Source of the DNA: Physcomitrium patens
Taxonomy: Eukaryota > Streptophyta > Bryopsida > Funariales > Funariaceae
Reading direction: 5' to 3'
Assembly (NCBI RefSeq): GCF_000002425.4
Contig: NC_037273.1
Span: 7,775,868 to 7,839,867, forward strand
DNA: 64,000 nt
Positions within the stretch are counted from its first letter, which is position 1. Every line of letters begins with the position of its first letter. Made by a program: the position numbers and the translations under genes. Of this stretch, positions 12,272 through 24,203 are shown piece by piece. A model generated the notes under the pieces. That model saw only the letters and a program-made list of their open reading frames with translations, ran no database searches and was not told the DNA's origin.

Positions 12272-13686
12272 ACCCCTCCAAGAAGCTTCTTCACTATAAT
12301 TCCATTGTTGATCAAAATCAAGATACCTTGGCTACAATATGCTATTAGGAAAACTCACTATCTTACTAGGATTGGTGCCAACAACAATGATGATACTTTA
12401 ATGGAATTTTAATCTTATTTACATATGTTTGTTTATAGATTTAAAACAAAATTTGCATAGATTTTAAAATGAATCTATTATTTCAAAATTCAAATCTATG
12501 GTCATTTATATAAGTTTAAACACAAATTTTTATTCTATTTTTAGATTTTTGAACTAAAACAAACTTATATCTCATAGTTTGTTTATTAGATTTTTAAAAA
12601 TAATGACATTAAGGATTTTATTGCAAAATTCTTAAAAATTACAGCCTTTGAATGTTGTAGAATTTAGCTTTTAAAGTAAAATCTTTAAAAGATAAGTTTT
12701 ATTTTGATTTTTTTGAATCTTTATATTTTATAATGTTATTATAAGAAACTTCTTTTATTTCTTGAACAATGCCATATTCAAAAAGATATCCTAATTAAAT
12801 TTTAATATTTTTGGAATATAAATGAAATCTAATAACTTAAAAAAAATCAATCCATAAAAACCACAATGCTCCTATAATGTAAACCTCCAATAGTATCTTT
12901 TCAAGTATACACCAAATAGTTGTTCTACACACCTTCTTCGACATAAAACAACATTTTCAAAAAAAAAAAACCTATACTTGACATTTTGCAACCAAAGTAT
13001 CATTCAAATGTCTCCATTGTACACACGACATGAAAGAAACTCTTTAAATAAAAGAGAGAGCTAGAGAGAAAGAGTTATATAAAAACAGTCAAACTAAAAT
13101 CAAACCATAAAAATCTTTATTCTTTCAAACACCTTTGATTTCAAGATGCTAATCCTACCAATTCAATCTTGGAATACCCAATTGCCCACCAGACCTACGA
13201 TCGATCACAACTGGAGGTGTTGCAAGTGTTAAAAATGTTCAAAAACCCTAAAACTCCTAACAAATGTGATGATCAGAGCCCACAAACCAACCTCACTTCC
13301 ATGGGGCTCGTAGCCTATCAAACCTCAAAAGATTCCTATACAGTGTCATCAGAAGTGCAATTCTACAACTGCTAGTGTGAGTTTAGTGTTTAAGGTTACA
13401 TGTGGATCATGTACTGTACATGAACAAAATTCCTATTACATGCGTCTGGAAATGCCCAGGTCATTCTTATCACGCAATTTGATAAGAATCAAGAGATTGC
13501 GAAATGCTTTACACAATCGTACATACATTTTGCAAAAGAATTGTCAGTAGAAAGGTGACAGTCCGGTGGTAGCAAACCTATCATGGAGGTTTCCTTCCAC
13601 CGATCTGGCTCCTGGTCTCATTCTTGCTCTCTTGCTTGTCTGTTTGATTTTGGTGGCTCCGTTTCCGATGCCTGCTGTTGTGCATA
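12272..13686. other. AT-rich spacer downstream of the C2-domain gene
   Basis: No gene is supported. AT-rich, low-complexity sequence runs to about 13,140, then composition rises towards genic DNA. The 3' untranslated region of the C2-domain gene probably occupies part of 13,380-13,686. A 68-codon frame at 13169-13375 has no recognisable features. Confidence 0.45.
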
Positions 13687-14622
13687 TTAGAATACTTGCT
13701 GCGGAGGATATGTCTGTCGTGGAGGATAATTGTTCTGCGGAGAGGATTTTTGCTGGGAGAGATAGGGTTGCTGTGGAGGATACATTTGATGCAGAGGGGA
13801 AGCCTGTTGAGGAGGATATGGTTGTTGCGGAGGGTAGAGGTGCTGGTTGTCTTTGAAATATGCACTCAGCTTTGCAGCAGCAGCAGCAGCTTCGTTATGT
13901 CCCGTGGAGTTGGCGGGATACACTGGATATGTTGCCTTTGGAGGGTAAGGCATATGTGGTGCAACCGAAGCTGTGCGCTCTGTTGTCTTCAGAACTGTTC
14001 CCACCTTCACAGCGAGATTCAAGACACCGCGAGGCTTTCCCAACCTCGTTTTAACCTGCAGAGTCGCATAGAAATTAAGTCAGTCGCTAATTCTTTAAGA
14101 GTCACAAACTCTGAGAACCTGACTATGCCATACGTTGCTAGCTAAAAGCTCCATGGAGAACTCGTCTACGCGATTGAAAACCATGGAAGGTGTGAATTTA
14201 TTGTTAGTGCAGAATTGTCCATTTGGTATAAGAAATATTCCCAGAAAAGAAATCGCGAGTACCTGATACGACATGAGTGTCGACTCTGGAGAAGCATTCG
14301 AGTCCGCCGCTCTGCACTGTAAGCTTAGATCCGACAGTGGAACTGTCACTGTCCCTATAAGCTTGTTGGAGATCGATCCGCGGTTGCGAATTACTATCGT
14401 AATCTCCCCGCCACTACTCCAAATCACTGTGTCCTCACAAGAAAATCTCAAAACGCTGTTCCAGGATGGATTGATGCCGCCGCCTTCATCAACCACTGTC
14501 TGCACCTTATGGGACGGATAAACCCAAGCTACAGCATAAGGGTTCATCAAACGTCCGTAAAGTCTAACATTCTTCAAACCCTGTGCCGAGATTACCGTCA
14601 CTTCAAGCTCTCGCTGTGCCAT
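13687..14622 (-). CDS. C2-domain SRC2-like protein with YPPQQ-rich tail, 2 exons
   Basis: Exons are 14622-14263 and 14055-13687, joined at a GT-AG intron in phase 0 (SYQ then VKTRLG), giving 242 residues. Residues 1 to about 120 form a C2 domain beginning RELEVTVISAQGLKNV, followed by MNPYAVAWVYPSHK and NPSWN. This is the pattern of plant SRC2/BAP-type proteins, which bind membranes, in some members with Ca2+, and act in stress signalling. The tail from about residue 150 is low in complexity and rich in Tyr, Pro and Gln, with repeated YPPQQ and YPPK units typical of this family. The start is the only ATG before the conserved strand. Calcium dependence cannot be judged, because the acidic loop residues are only partly present. 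Confidence 0.88.
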
Positions 14623-14781
14623 TGCAAATCACTCACCAGAATTTTTCCTTCCCGCTGCGCAACGAAGCCAATTCTAATAACTAACCACAGCAAACAAAAC
14701 TGTGCAGGATTTTTCTCGTTCCAACTGCAAACTTATTCACAACAACCTGGAAGAAAACTCTTATACGTTTGAGTTGTCTAC

Positions 14782-14806
14782 AAGCAAGCAAGCAAGCAAG
14801 CAAGCA
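14782..14806. repeat. (CAAG)n microsatellite
   Basis: About six CAAG units in tandem, about 160 bp upstream of the C2-domain gene start, possibly within its untranslated leader. Confidence 0.8.
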
Positions 14807-14948
14807 GACACGGGCTTATTTGCAAATTATTTTACCGGCAATCGGTGTCGCGGTATTTGTATTATACACACAACGCTCAGATTTTCGTGTTGCCAGGAAA
14901 CAGAAAGACACACGTTTTCAAGCTCTACACACAACGCTGGACCAGGAT

Positions 14949-15002
14949 GTCTGCCAATTTAACGACTGGTGAAAAGTCTGCCAATCTAACTACTGGTGAA
15001 AA
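14949..15002. repeat. 27-bp direct repeat, two copies
   Basis: Two adjacent copies of a unit reading ctgccaatttaacgactgg then tgaaaagt, differing at a few positions. It lies upstream of the C2-domain gene. Regulatory meaning is unknown. Confidence 0.7.
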
Positions 15003-15537
15003 GTCTGCAAGTAGTACAATGGACATCCTATTCAAGATTGAAAGCCCTAGACTACGCATTACCAATTCTAACGGTTTGTAGGGCAGACTTGGGCCCGACA
15101 TTCTCCTCTGGTGCTTCAATAGTCCTCCTAGCGTCTCCAATTCAGATTCACAACGATGCCAAATTTGCGTATACCTAGCAACCTTCTCACAAAGTTTACG
15201 ATGCATACAGTTCCCAACTTACACTGTTGCATTGTGAGGGTCTTTCAGCTGCTTCCCGGCGCGGGTCAAGCCGATTTTGCCGACCGAAATGTCTCGTTGG
15301 TCTCTGATTGAGTCTTTCAGTTCAAGGATGGACATGTCTAAACGGTGGAGAATTACCTGCATGGTTTTCTAGGAGAACTTTTTTAACTTTGATACATAAG
15401 GCCTTTCGCGGCGTGTGTTCGGACGCAGATGTGAACTGTGAAGCTTGACTAATCTAGTTGGAGGTCAGGGAGGAATTCGTTCGGTTTTCGTGCATCTCTG
15501 TATAACTTACCACCATACAACGCAATGACGGCTAGGG

Positions 15538-15584
15538 TTTTTTTGTTTGTTTGTTTGTTTGTTTGTTTGTTTTTTTTTTTTTTC
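15538..15584. repeat. (GTTT)n and poly-T tract
   Basis: Seven GTTT-type units are followed by a T run. On the minus strand this reads as an A-rich tract. No associated retroposon was recognised. Confidence 0.8.
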
Positions 15585-16593
15585 CATAGATTTTCAAATC
15601 TGCTAACAGTCTCGGTATCCAAGTTGAGCAACCTTTTTGCTGAAGGTTGGTCACTTGCAGGGAGCTAGACATCCATAGGGGGACGTTTGTTAACATTGAC
15701 GTCATGTTTACACAGCCACCAAAACCATGTGACGAACGGCTAGCACCAAAAAAAGTCACTCATGTGCGATGTGTTACCATGAAGATACTGTGAAACAGTA
15801 GAAAGTGCAAGGAGGACACGTTTTCTTATGGGAAGCCTCATCCCTCGCATGTTGCAGAGATCATAATTTTTTTGTTACCAAGCTTCATTTCTCCATGTTG
15901 TACAACTGGAAGACACACGTTTTCAAGCTCTACAGCTTCAACGTTAGAGCATCTCCACTGCTGCTCTCCATATGACAGGTACACTGAACCCGCAACGAAG
16001 ACGATAATACCAGTATGGTCGTGCCTGATATAGCTTGAACCGGAACTTTTCTCATGGATTCGGGGCTGACTGTACTTTGGGTACTTCCTCGGACTGATAC
16101 ATATCGCAATCCTCCGCATTGTTGTTCATCCACAAACCAGTAAGCAGTGTCATTATGGAGAAATTGATTACAGATCTTGAGTTTGTGATTCAGAATTATC
16201 CCAAAAGATCTAATTTTTTCCATCCAACTTTCCAGATCACTGAATTCATGCTGCTGAGGTGCGCTGAAGCACAGGACACAGGAGGGAGAAAATCTTTCTG
16301 AAGACTACCACAAAGATACCATCCAAAAAACACCCAAATCATGTGGTGGACAAAATAGGAGTCAGTTAATAAAGCTCAAACACAAACAAAAGCATTTCAA
16401 GTCACCTTTTATGCCACTTTAAAAATGCTCCAGTAGCCTATCTTGTATGTGCTCTTATGTACAGAGAAGAAAACTCAGAAAGAGCTCTGCACTAAGGATA
16501 ACAGTGGTGTTGCAGTTCCTCCACTACCACCGAAACTTCTACAGATCACTATACATCACTATAGAGCTCTAAGAAACTCATGTACCATCACCC

Positions 16594-19500
16594 TCACGAC
16601 ATTTTGTCTCGCCGCATCTTTGTAAGAAGCGACCTCATAGATTCTGCATCAGTCGCTCTTGGCGCTTCCTGTGTTACAGATATCACTAAGTAAGAATAAT
16701 TCACGGATTGCTAGGATGTAACCAAGTTCACAAATAATATATAAGAAACCTACATCCTCACACATGACTATACCTGAATGTAAGCTTCAAGGCAAGGTAT
16801 CGCCTCTGAGAAACGGTTCAGCAGATACAAGCATATTCCATAGTCCCTGGTCTGCACCATACAGGAACAACACGCAGGTATAAGCAGAATTGAACGTGTT
16901 TCTAAAGAAAGGCACAAGATGGAGCCAGAAATTAATATCTTTTACTCAGGGTTGTAGACCATCTGGGCATACCTCCTCAATGACACCTGGCCGCACAATC
17001 TTCAGATAATCGATGATGCAGAGTGTACTACAAAAGCCAGATGACAACAAAAAGAATCAATACAGGAATAATCACAGGATAAAAGCAGCACATAACCCAG
17101 CCATCAAAACAGCTGCCAATCATTCGTGAGCAAAGCAAGTGGCCTAAGACAATCGGCTTCTTGAAATAAAGCAAGCTAAACTCAGCTTCCAATGAATTTA
17201 CTCGAAGAATTAGTATTACCTGACAGGATCTTTCCGTTCAAAGTAGATCCGTTTCAGGTTGAATAATAGGCGAAGCAAGAAAGCTCGATTAGTGATGGAT
17301 GTGTGCTTTAAAAATTCTGGGTTGATCTCAACTGGCACACCATACACTACAGATAACCTCTCTTCGGCATCCTGCAGGAAAGTGATCTGCCAGACAAACA
17401 GAAACCCTTAGGTTGTGCCGTCACTTCAAAAACTGATGCGACTAAACTAGACATCTGGATACACGAAATTGAATATATTGATCATTTCAAACACATCAGT
17501 ATCAACACAGATAACGATGGCAAAGTAAGAAGCTGCCAAACAAATAGCAAGTTTCAAACTAACACCTACTTTGCCATTCGCGTGAGCATCAATGAAAAAC
17601 TCTAATCCATCTCCAGTTGGACGGCACATAAAATGTGCGGGCAAGTTCACCTGTGATAAGTCCAGTAGAAATAAGCATTCTTAGTAAATTTGGACCAAGC
17701 AACTTAGTGCTATTTGTATACACTGAATATATAGAACAAACCTACTTAGTACTGGTGCTCATTCAAAAGTAAAACGCAAATCAAGATATTAGAAAGTAAA
17801 CTTATTTCAAATATAAACTTGTTACTTTTGGATTCAATCACACCTCCCCTCTAATCAAAGCATGACTCTACCAGTCTACTCTTGAACTTCCTAAACACGA
17901 TGCGACCTTCATGTGAAGACTGCACGAAGCCCTAGGGCTGGGCATTACCTAAAATAAAGGTCGAAGACTCCAGAACTCATATATTCAGCCAACTTCATCA
18001 AGACGATGAGTGAAAGGAAACTACATAGAGAAATAAAGTCAGGTACATACCCCTTGCATTGGCAAACCCACGCGCTTAGCAAGTTCCATATACAACAGTG
18101 ACATTGTAAGAGGCAATCCTGCCATTCAATACACAGGCAAGTACCAGATTCAACCAACCCATCCTAACGAAGAATCATATGTGGAGCACATAGGCAATGA
18201 AAGAGGTCATGGAGTACAGATAGAAAAACTTTAAGAAAATCCAGACGTGTATCTCAAACAAAAAATTTAAATGGAGCCCATGCGAACGCTTTCAAGATTG
18301 TAATTTTAACTGCGTATAACAAATGCGTTTTCCAAGGGTTAGAATGAAAGCCATTCTACCGGGACCCAACACCACTTTATTACTAAACCGTTGTCATCTA
18401 AGTACCTGCCGGATAACTGGACTATCGAACCCTAATCACCTTTGGAGCAATTAGAGCAAAACTGACAGTGATTAGGTTGCTAGGCCTAAAGAATATTCAT
18501 AAAAGCCGATTACAGGGCCATACCTTCTCGCCTCTTCAGCACCATGTTTATACATGAGTTGTCGGGATCAAGGTAGTTTGTCGCTCCCTTATAACCTAGT
18601 TGACCATAAAGATACCTATTGATGGAGTTGATCATTCGCATTGTGTATCGCTCTGAATGAAAAACAATGATGGTCAGAGGATGTGCCACTTGAACGTGCT
18701 TACAAATTTATTCTATTATCAAATTCCTTTACCACACCACAATAACCCTTTTCTCATTACACAATACAGTACATCATATCTATAGCTCCAACCTGTTTAT
18801 GAAAGGTACAAAAACCAAAGCCACTGAACTAAATTATTGAAAAGTCCAGTATAAACAGTACAAACCAGCAGGTGGTGGTAGCAGGGGCTCAAGTTCATCA
18901 GCCATTTCCTTCATCTCGGCTTCCACTTCTTCGGCAGTGATTCTTGGGTACCTACGACCATAGCCACATATTAACAGCCCAGTCAAACACCAAAATGACA
19001 AAAAACACGTCCTGCTCCAAAGTACTATTAGCAGTATAAATCTAGACACTTGAAGAACTGATTCAAGCCTCCCGGCTCTCGAAGAGGAACATACTCTTGG
19101 TTAAACCTCACAAAACTAGGTGATGGTTACATGCAACATGATAACCTAAACAAATCCACAAGCAGTGAAAACGCCAACTTAGAGAACGATGGACTAAAGA
19201 CACAAGCTTACTCTACGAAACACAATAGTAATTACGACTATAGCAAAAGAAGGCAAGTCGTAGAAGCCACATTATCAGCTTTTCTCGCCTGTTTCTGGTA
19301 CACTGAAATCTACGCCATCGCATCATGTCAAACCCAGTTCACAGAAAGCTAAAGAACTAGTTTTCTTTTATTTTTTTATTTTTTATTTTTTATACAGTAC
19401 TGTCACTCACTTCTTGAAACCGCATTGTAGGAAAATATCAACAAGAAACTTACAAGTGCTGGGCCACAAACACTGCTGCTCGGACTAAGCTGATCTCTTC

Positions 19501-20411
19501 ATCTGGCTTTGCCACTTCTGCCCTGAAATTCTCCAGAGCCCTCATACGGCCCTACATTAAGTGCAGCACGCATAATTATAATCTATACGGTAACACATTC
19601 AGCTGACTTCGGCCAAAACGTTTTGAGGTTCAATACACTTCACAATGTTCATCAAGAAGCTGAGGAATAGCCTTTAAAGACGACAGAAAAGGAAGCATAC
19701 CGTGTACAGGAATAACTCAGACTCCAGTGTCCCAACTTGAGCGGCTGAACGATCGGCTACTCGGTCAGATTTGGAACTTGGAGTAGCTCTGTTGGTCACC
19801 CCTTCATTAGGAATACGCGAGACCTCATATTTCTCTTCTCCTCCGGCGCCAGTCTCATTTTTATCACCACCCATCCCTTCCGAACTGCAGCAGCAATTTC
19901 GTGATCGTGGCCTCTTCGATCCCCATGGGGAACCACGTCGATGGATGCCACCAGAAGTCGAAGCAGGAGATGAGTTACCAAATGCAGAGGAATGAGTCGA
20001 ACCAATTCTAGGTTGATCCCTGAACCAGTGTCCTTCTAAATTGTCAAACAACGACCTACTGCATCCGACATTCGTCGATGATGTCTTACTTCTCGCCGAG
20101 TGTCCATGAACATCTCTGACCTCTAATCGCTCGTGCCAGCCTATATCAGTATGCATGACCAACCTGCCACCAAGGCCGTGATTGAGCTCCACACCATGGG
20201 TGCAACTCTGCGCACAGCATGCATAATTCCCTACTTGGACAGCTTGTGTTGATGTGACCAGCAAGGACGACCTTGTAGTCACATTGCCTTGCTGCAGAAA
20301 CGCAGATGAGACCCTTGTGTTGCACACGTTACTTTTGCTGCAGCAAGGACTTAACGAGACTGGCATAACCGAAAATTGACTGCGAGCTAAGTTCGCACAT
20401 GCCGGTTCCAT
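16594..20411 (-). CDS. SirB1 / transglutaminase-like core-2 protein, 10 coding exons
   Basis: Coding exons are 20411-19701, 19551-19454, 18951-18866, 18652-18524, 18118-18051, 17650-17570, 17386-17220, 17027-16973, 16851-16774 and 16668-16594. All are GT-AG and in frame, totalling 515 residues. The first 237 residues are low in similarity and rich in Ser, with a possible organelle-targeting N-terminus (MEPACANLARSQFSVMPVSL). From residue 238 the conserved SirB1-type domain runs through GRMRALENFRAEVAKPDEE, YPRITAEEV, INRYLYGQLGYKG, GLPLTMSLLYMELAKRVGL and PAHFMCR. A C-terminal helical part follows (RDYGICLYLLNRFSEAIPCLEAYIQ), as in the SirB1/TPR-like tail. Bacterial relatives are fused or linked to regulators; plant members are presumed organellar, but their reaction is not established. 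The ATG at 20411 is chosen because an acceptor-like site lies between it and the upstream in-frame ATG at 20480. Domain call firm, role uncertain. Confidence 0.85.
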
Positions 20412-22000
20412 CGAATTCTGCCACGACAATGCAGACTCTCCACGAAACTGCAATATTGTATCAAACAAAAGTGGACACAAGACTTCTGTTAATTAATGGT
20501 CGTCTCTGTAACCAAATGTCCCTTCACACAAAAATGATAGACTAAAGCCAGAAAACTATGTGGAAGAAAGAAGCTTACCACCTAAATTCAGAATCAGATG
20601 TTACTCTCAATTCAAGCGGTTTTCTGCTAATCACACAGCTCCAGCAAGTTTCCGATTAATCACTCATTAACACTCGTGATAATTAACCAGCCATCATCAA
20701 ACAAGAAACTGAAACGATGAACCCATCGTCAGGTCTCCAGAACAAGTCATCACTATGGCAGAGTCCTAAAACCGCAAAGAAACAGAGGAGTTCCTCTACC
20801 TTTGTAATGTCTATTTGTCCAACTATGACCAAGCTCTCATTCAAATACCACGAGTAAATCAACCAGAGTCAATGCAATAACGTGGTAACGAGATGGATAG
20901 CCCTCTCTCTCTAAACTCCTCGAAACAACTACCTTACAATGAATACGACCGCAGGACAGCGTTACTCAATTTAGCTCGATTCAGCTCTAATCCGCTAGAA
21001 TCCGTGCGCCGCCCACCCTTGCTACCACAATAACTTCCTCCATCACCAAGACCGCTGCTCCCACCACCCCCGCAACAACACGCTCGCCTGCAGAAACCCA
21101 ATCGCTTCATCATCTCTCATCTCCAGAAGTGCGCACTCACCAAAAACCGTTCAAATTCAACAACACTCCAAATATCTCTATTCAACATGAATTGACGACT
21201 CTGACGCCCACTTACTGCCACCCTCGGAAACCAAACCCCAGCTGCCCCACCCACCCACCCAATCAAGAAAAAAATAAATTAAATTAAATTTTAAAAAAAT
21301 GAAAACCCAGAAACTGAAAACGAACACACTGCGATTGAAGGTACCCAACCGTATCCGAAGCAGCAACCCACCTCAGATTGTACAAGCCTGGACACTGTCG
21401 ATGCTACGCAAATGCTTGCCGGGCACAGGGAGGGGAGCAGTGGGGGTGCACAGTGACAAGAGAGAAGAGGAGGCTCGTAAAGGCCGAGTTGGGGTGCGAT
21501 AAAGTGGGGGCGAGTGAGCGAAAGAGAGGTGTAGCAAGTAGTACCGGTAGTGACACCAACACTGTCGTCGCGTGGAAAGAAGGAAGAAAGGAAAAATTCA
21601 CTTCGTCCCGCAGGAGAGGGAGAGCGAGTTGAATCAACCAGCGTCTCTGTCTGTCTCTCTCTCTCTCTCGACCGAGTCTTGCGAGATATGATCTGCACAC
21701 CACCACCACCACCACCACCACGACGAAGGCGAGGCCCACAATCACGACGACGGAGACGACGAAGACGAGGCGCACGACGACGAAGGCGAGGCGAGCGAGA
21801 ACCCATGGACGAGGGAGGGGAGGCCTTATCTCGCATTGGTAATCCCGTCCCCCTCCTTCCTTTGCAGGGGGGTGGGGACGGGTGAGGACAGGCCCGCGGG
21901 TCCCCCCACCAGGGGTCTTCTAGGCCCCTCTATCCTGAACTTGTGACATGTGGCGGTGTCGCATTAGCGTTTCTGACTTTGTGAATGGGTTGTCACGGTG
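20412..22000 (-). promoter_or_regulatory. Leader and promoter region of the SirB1-like gene
   Basis: The region contains the probable 5' untranslated exons and promoter of the minus-strand SirB1-like gene. It is GC-rich at 21,400-21,900, with CT/GA dinucleotide runs (21655-21670) and a CCA trinucleotide run (21699-21720), both common in plant core promoters and leaders. The long open frames here come from these low-complexity tracts. No separate gene is supported. Confidence 0.4.
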
Positions 22001-22498
22001 ATACAGCCCAGTGTCCATTCGTTACGTCTCATTTTTCTTTCGTTGTGTATAACTTTTTCTTTACTTTTTCCGTGCGAGTATACTTTTCTTTTTATGTTCT
22101 TTACCGTATGTCTTTTTCTTTCTCTTCGATATTCTCTTGGAAATCATAGTTTTAGTCATTTGTGGATTAGGTTATTGGATTTAAGGTTTTTTAAAACTTG
22201 GAAGACATGTATATGTAACATGATAGAATTATGTTTGGTCCAATGAAATGACTAAAAATAATGCAAATTTTAGTAAAAATCTTGACTAAATGACTATGAA
22301 TGTACATCCTTTCACAATGTATGAGGTATGTTGTTCTTTCACAATACACTTCTTTGAATACAATCAAGATTTTTTTAAATATTATTTTTATTAGTTGAAT
22401 TTTATGTTAATATGATTAGAAAAATCATAAGAAATGTGGCAAATCAAAATGTAAAATAAAGTTCACTCCCTTATCAATTTGAGGGGTAAATATATTAG

Positions 22499-22504
<6 letters not shown>

Positions 22505-22531
<27 letters not shown>

Positions 22532-22532
22532 T
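22505..22532. repeat. (TA)n microsatellite
   Basis: About 14 TA units with one G interruption at the left edge. Two more TA arrays follow at 22759-22787 and 22900-22944. Confidence 0.9.
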
Positions 22533-22754
22533 ACAAAAGAGAGAGTGAGAATTATTAACTCTTCATCCCCAATTGATGTTGCTATGCCCCACTTGACCTC
22601 TACACAACTTAAATTAACTAAAACACATCCTTCAACACTTAGGGCACTTTTAGCCAATCCAATATTGATCCAAAAGTAGAATAAATTAAAAAATTGATTT
22701 TTAAAGTTTTGGTAGCCAAATAAAAAAATAGAATTTTGAATTAAACGATTTTTG

Positions 22755-22758
<4 letters not shown>

Positions 22759-22787
<29 letters not shown>
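22759..22787. repeat. (TA)n microsatellite
   Basis: Pure TA repeat of about 14 units in an AT-rich spacer. Confidence 0.9.
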
Positions 22788-22791
<4 letters not shown>

Positions 22792-22899
22792 GCCTCTTTT
22801 TTTTGCACTTTTTTTTCCCTTTCTTTGTTTTAAGAAAGATCGATGGTTAAGAGGGAGAAAATGAATATTTTATGGAAAAAAACTTTTGTGAGCTATTTA

Positions 22900-22908
22900 A
22901 TATATATA

Positions 22909-22944
<36 letters not shown>
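22900..22944. repeat. (TA)n microsatellite, interrupted
   Basis: TA array of about 45 bp with one extra T interruption near 22911. Confidence 0.9.
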
Positions 22945-22947
<3 letters not shown>

Positions 22948-23046
22948 AAATATAAATTTGAAGCCTTGTACTAAGATGTTTTTTTGCTTTGTATTAAAAA
23001 GTATATATAACTATATATTTTCAAGTTGCTAACTATTTGTTCTAAG

Positions 23047-23252
23047 ATCTTATTAATTTTTTGAAACAAAATATAAAAAACGTATTTGGAATTTATTATT
23101 ATATATCTAATTGAATTGTAAATAACATTTAAAAATATGGTAGATATTAATCTTATTAATTTTTTGAAACAAAATATAAAAAACGTATTTGGAATTTATT
23201 ATTATATATCTAATTGAATTGTAAATGACATTTTAAAATATTGTAGATATTG
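23047..23252. repeat. Tandem duplication, 103-bp unit, two copies
   Basis: The unit starting atcttattaattttttg at 23047 recurs at 23150 almost unchanged. The first about 70 bp are identical; a few substitutions occur near the right end (aataacattt against aatgacattt). The near identity shows a recent duplication. Confidence 0.85.
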
Positions 23253-24203
23253 ATAATTGCAATATTCCATAATACACAAATAATGCAAGATAAGTGTTTT
23301 TATTTTTATGTTTTTTAGCAAAGATAGAAAATAATCAAAATAATTTGTGTTTGTGTATTTGATATTTTTTTGTTTTTTCCAATAATTTTATAATTATTGA
23401 TATTTTTATATTTGGTTAAATTTAGTAAAGTCAAAATACAATTTATTTATGAATGTTTCTATTCTTTTTCTTTTTAAAATTTTATGTGGCCAAATATTTG
23501 AACAAATTAAGCGTAAATAATTAAGTGTTATCACTATATTTTTTTGTTTGTTTTTTTACTATTTTATGTTAGGAAATAAAACTATGAGATTTTGTTGAGT
23601 AATCAACATTTGGTCTTGAAATTAAATAGTGTTACAGTGCATTCTTGGAAGTGCACATACCAATTGGCTAGAAACCAACATTTATTAGTATTCACTTGTC
23701 CATAAATACTTTTCACAAAGTTGACTAGAAAACTCATGTACCCATTGACCACCACTAGTCACACTATTTCCATACACATACTTCTAAAAATACAATTGTT
23801 CAGATTTTTTTGTTTTGTTTTGTTTTGTTTTTTTAATTTTTTTTTTTTTTTCCCTGTTTCTAGGTAAGGCCATACATACATACAGGAATCTTTACACAAA
23901 AAACAAAACCCTAAGAGTGAAAGCATCAAATCCTTGCAACTGATTGTATTGTCTCTCAGACCTGAAGCATTCTCCAGCTCTTCTAACTCTGCAGTCCACT
24001 TCTAAAATACCATAGTCCGGTAATTGTGATGAAACCACATTTCTACAGATATATCTGTGATAGTGGGGAAACCTAAACTGAATCCTGAGGAAAAGCCAAA
24101 CAAGGTCCTGCAGGAACCAACTCATAACAGGAGAAAAAAGGAGTGGGCCTGGTGAAAGCAGAGAGTGGGTGCAAGATTGGTTGCAAAATCAGGGTTTTGC
24201 TAC

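Larger units (their letters stand above)
14623..16593. other. Spacer between the C2 gene and the SirB1-like gene
   Basis: This contains the upstream region of the minus-strand C2 gene and the 3' region of the SirB1-like gene. Several simple and direct repeats occur: CAAG units at 14782-14806, a 27-bp direct repeat near 14949-15002, a GTTT and T tract at 15538-15584, and a duplicated block of about 23 bp. I see no coding exon. Confidence 0.5.
22001..24203. other. AT-rich spacer with microsatellites
   Basis: No gene is supported. The spacer contains three TA-dinucleotide arrays and a 103-bp tandem duplication. It may be the remains of old transposons, but no coding trace is visible. The 3' untranslated region of the aspartic protease gene probably lies in about 23,870-24,203. 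Confidence 0.5.

Noticed and set aside
13169..13375. 68-codon frame downstream of the C2 gene
   Set aside because: No similarity, no splice partners and ordinary spacer composition.
21291..21885. Overlapping long open frames on both strands (up to 181 codons)
   Set aside because: They run through CT, CCA and CGA low-complexity tracts in the leader of the SirB1-like gene; the translations are Arg-, Pro- or Val-rich and have no domain.
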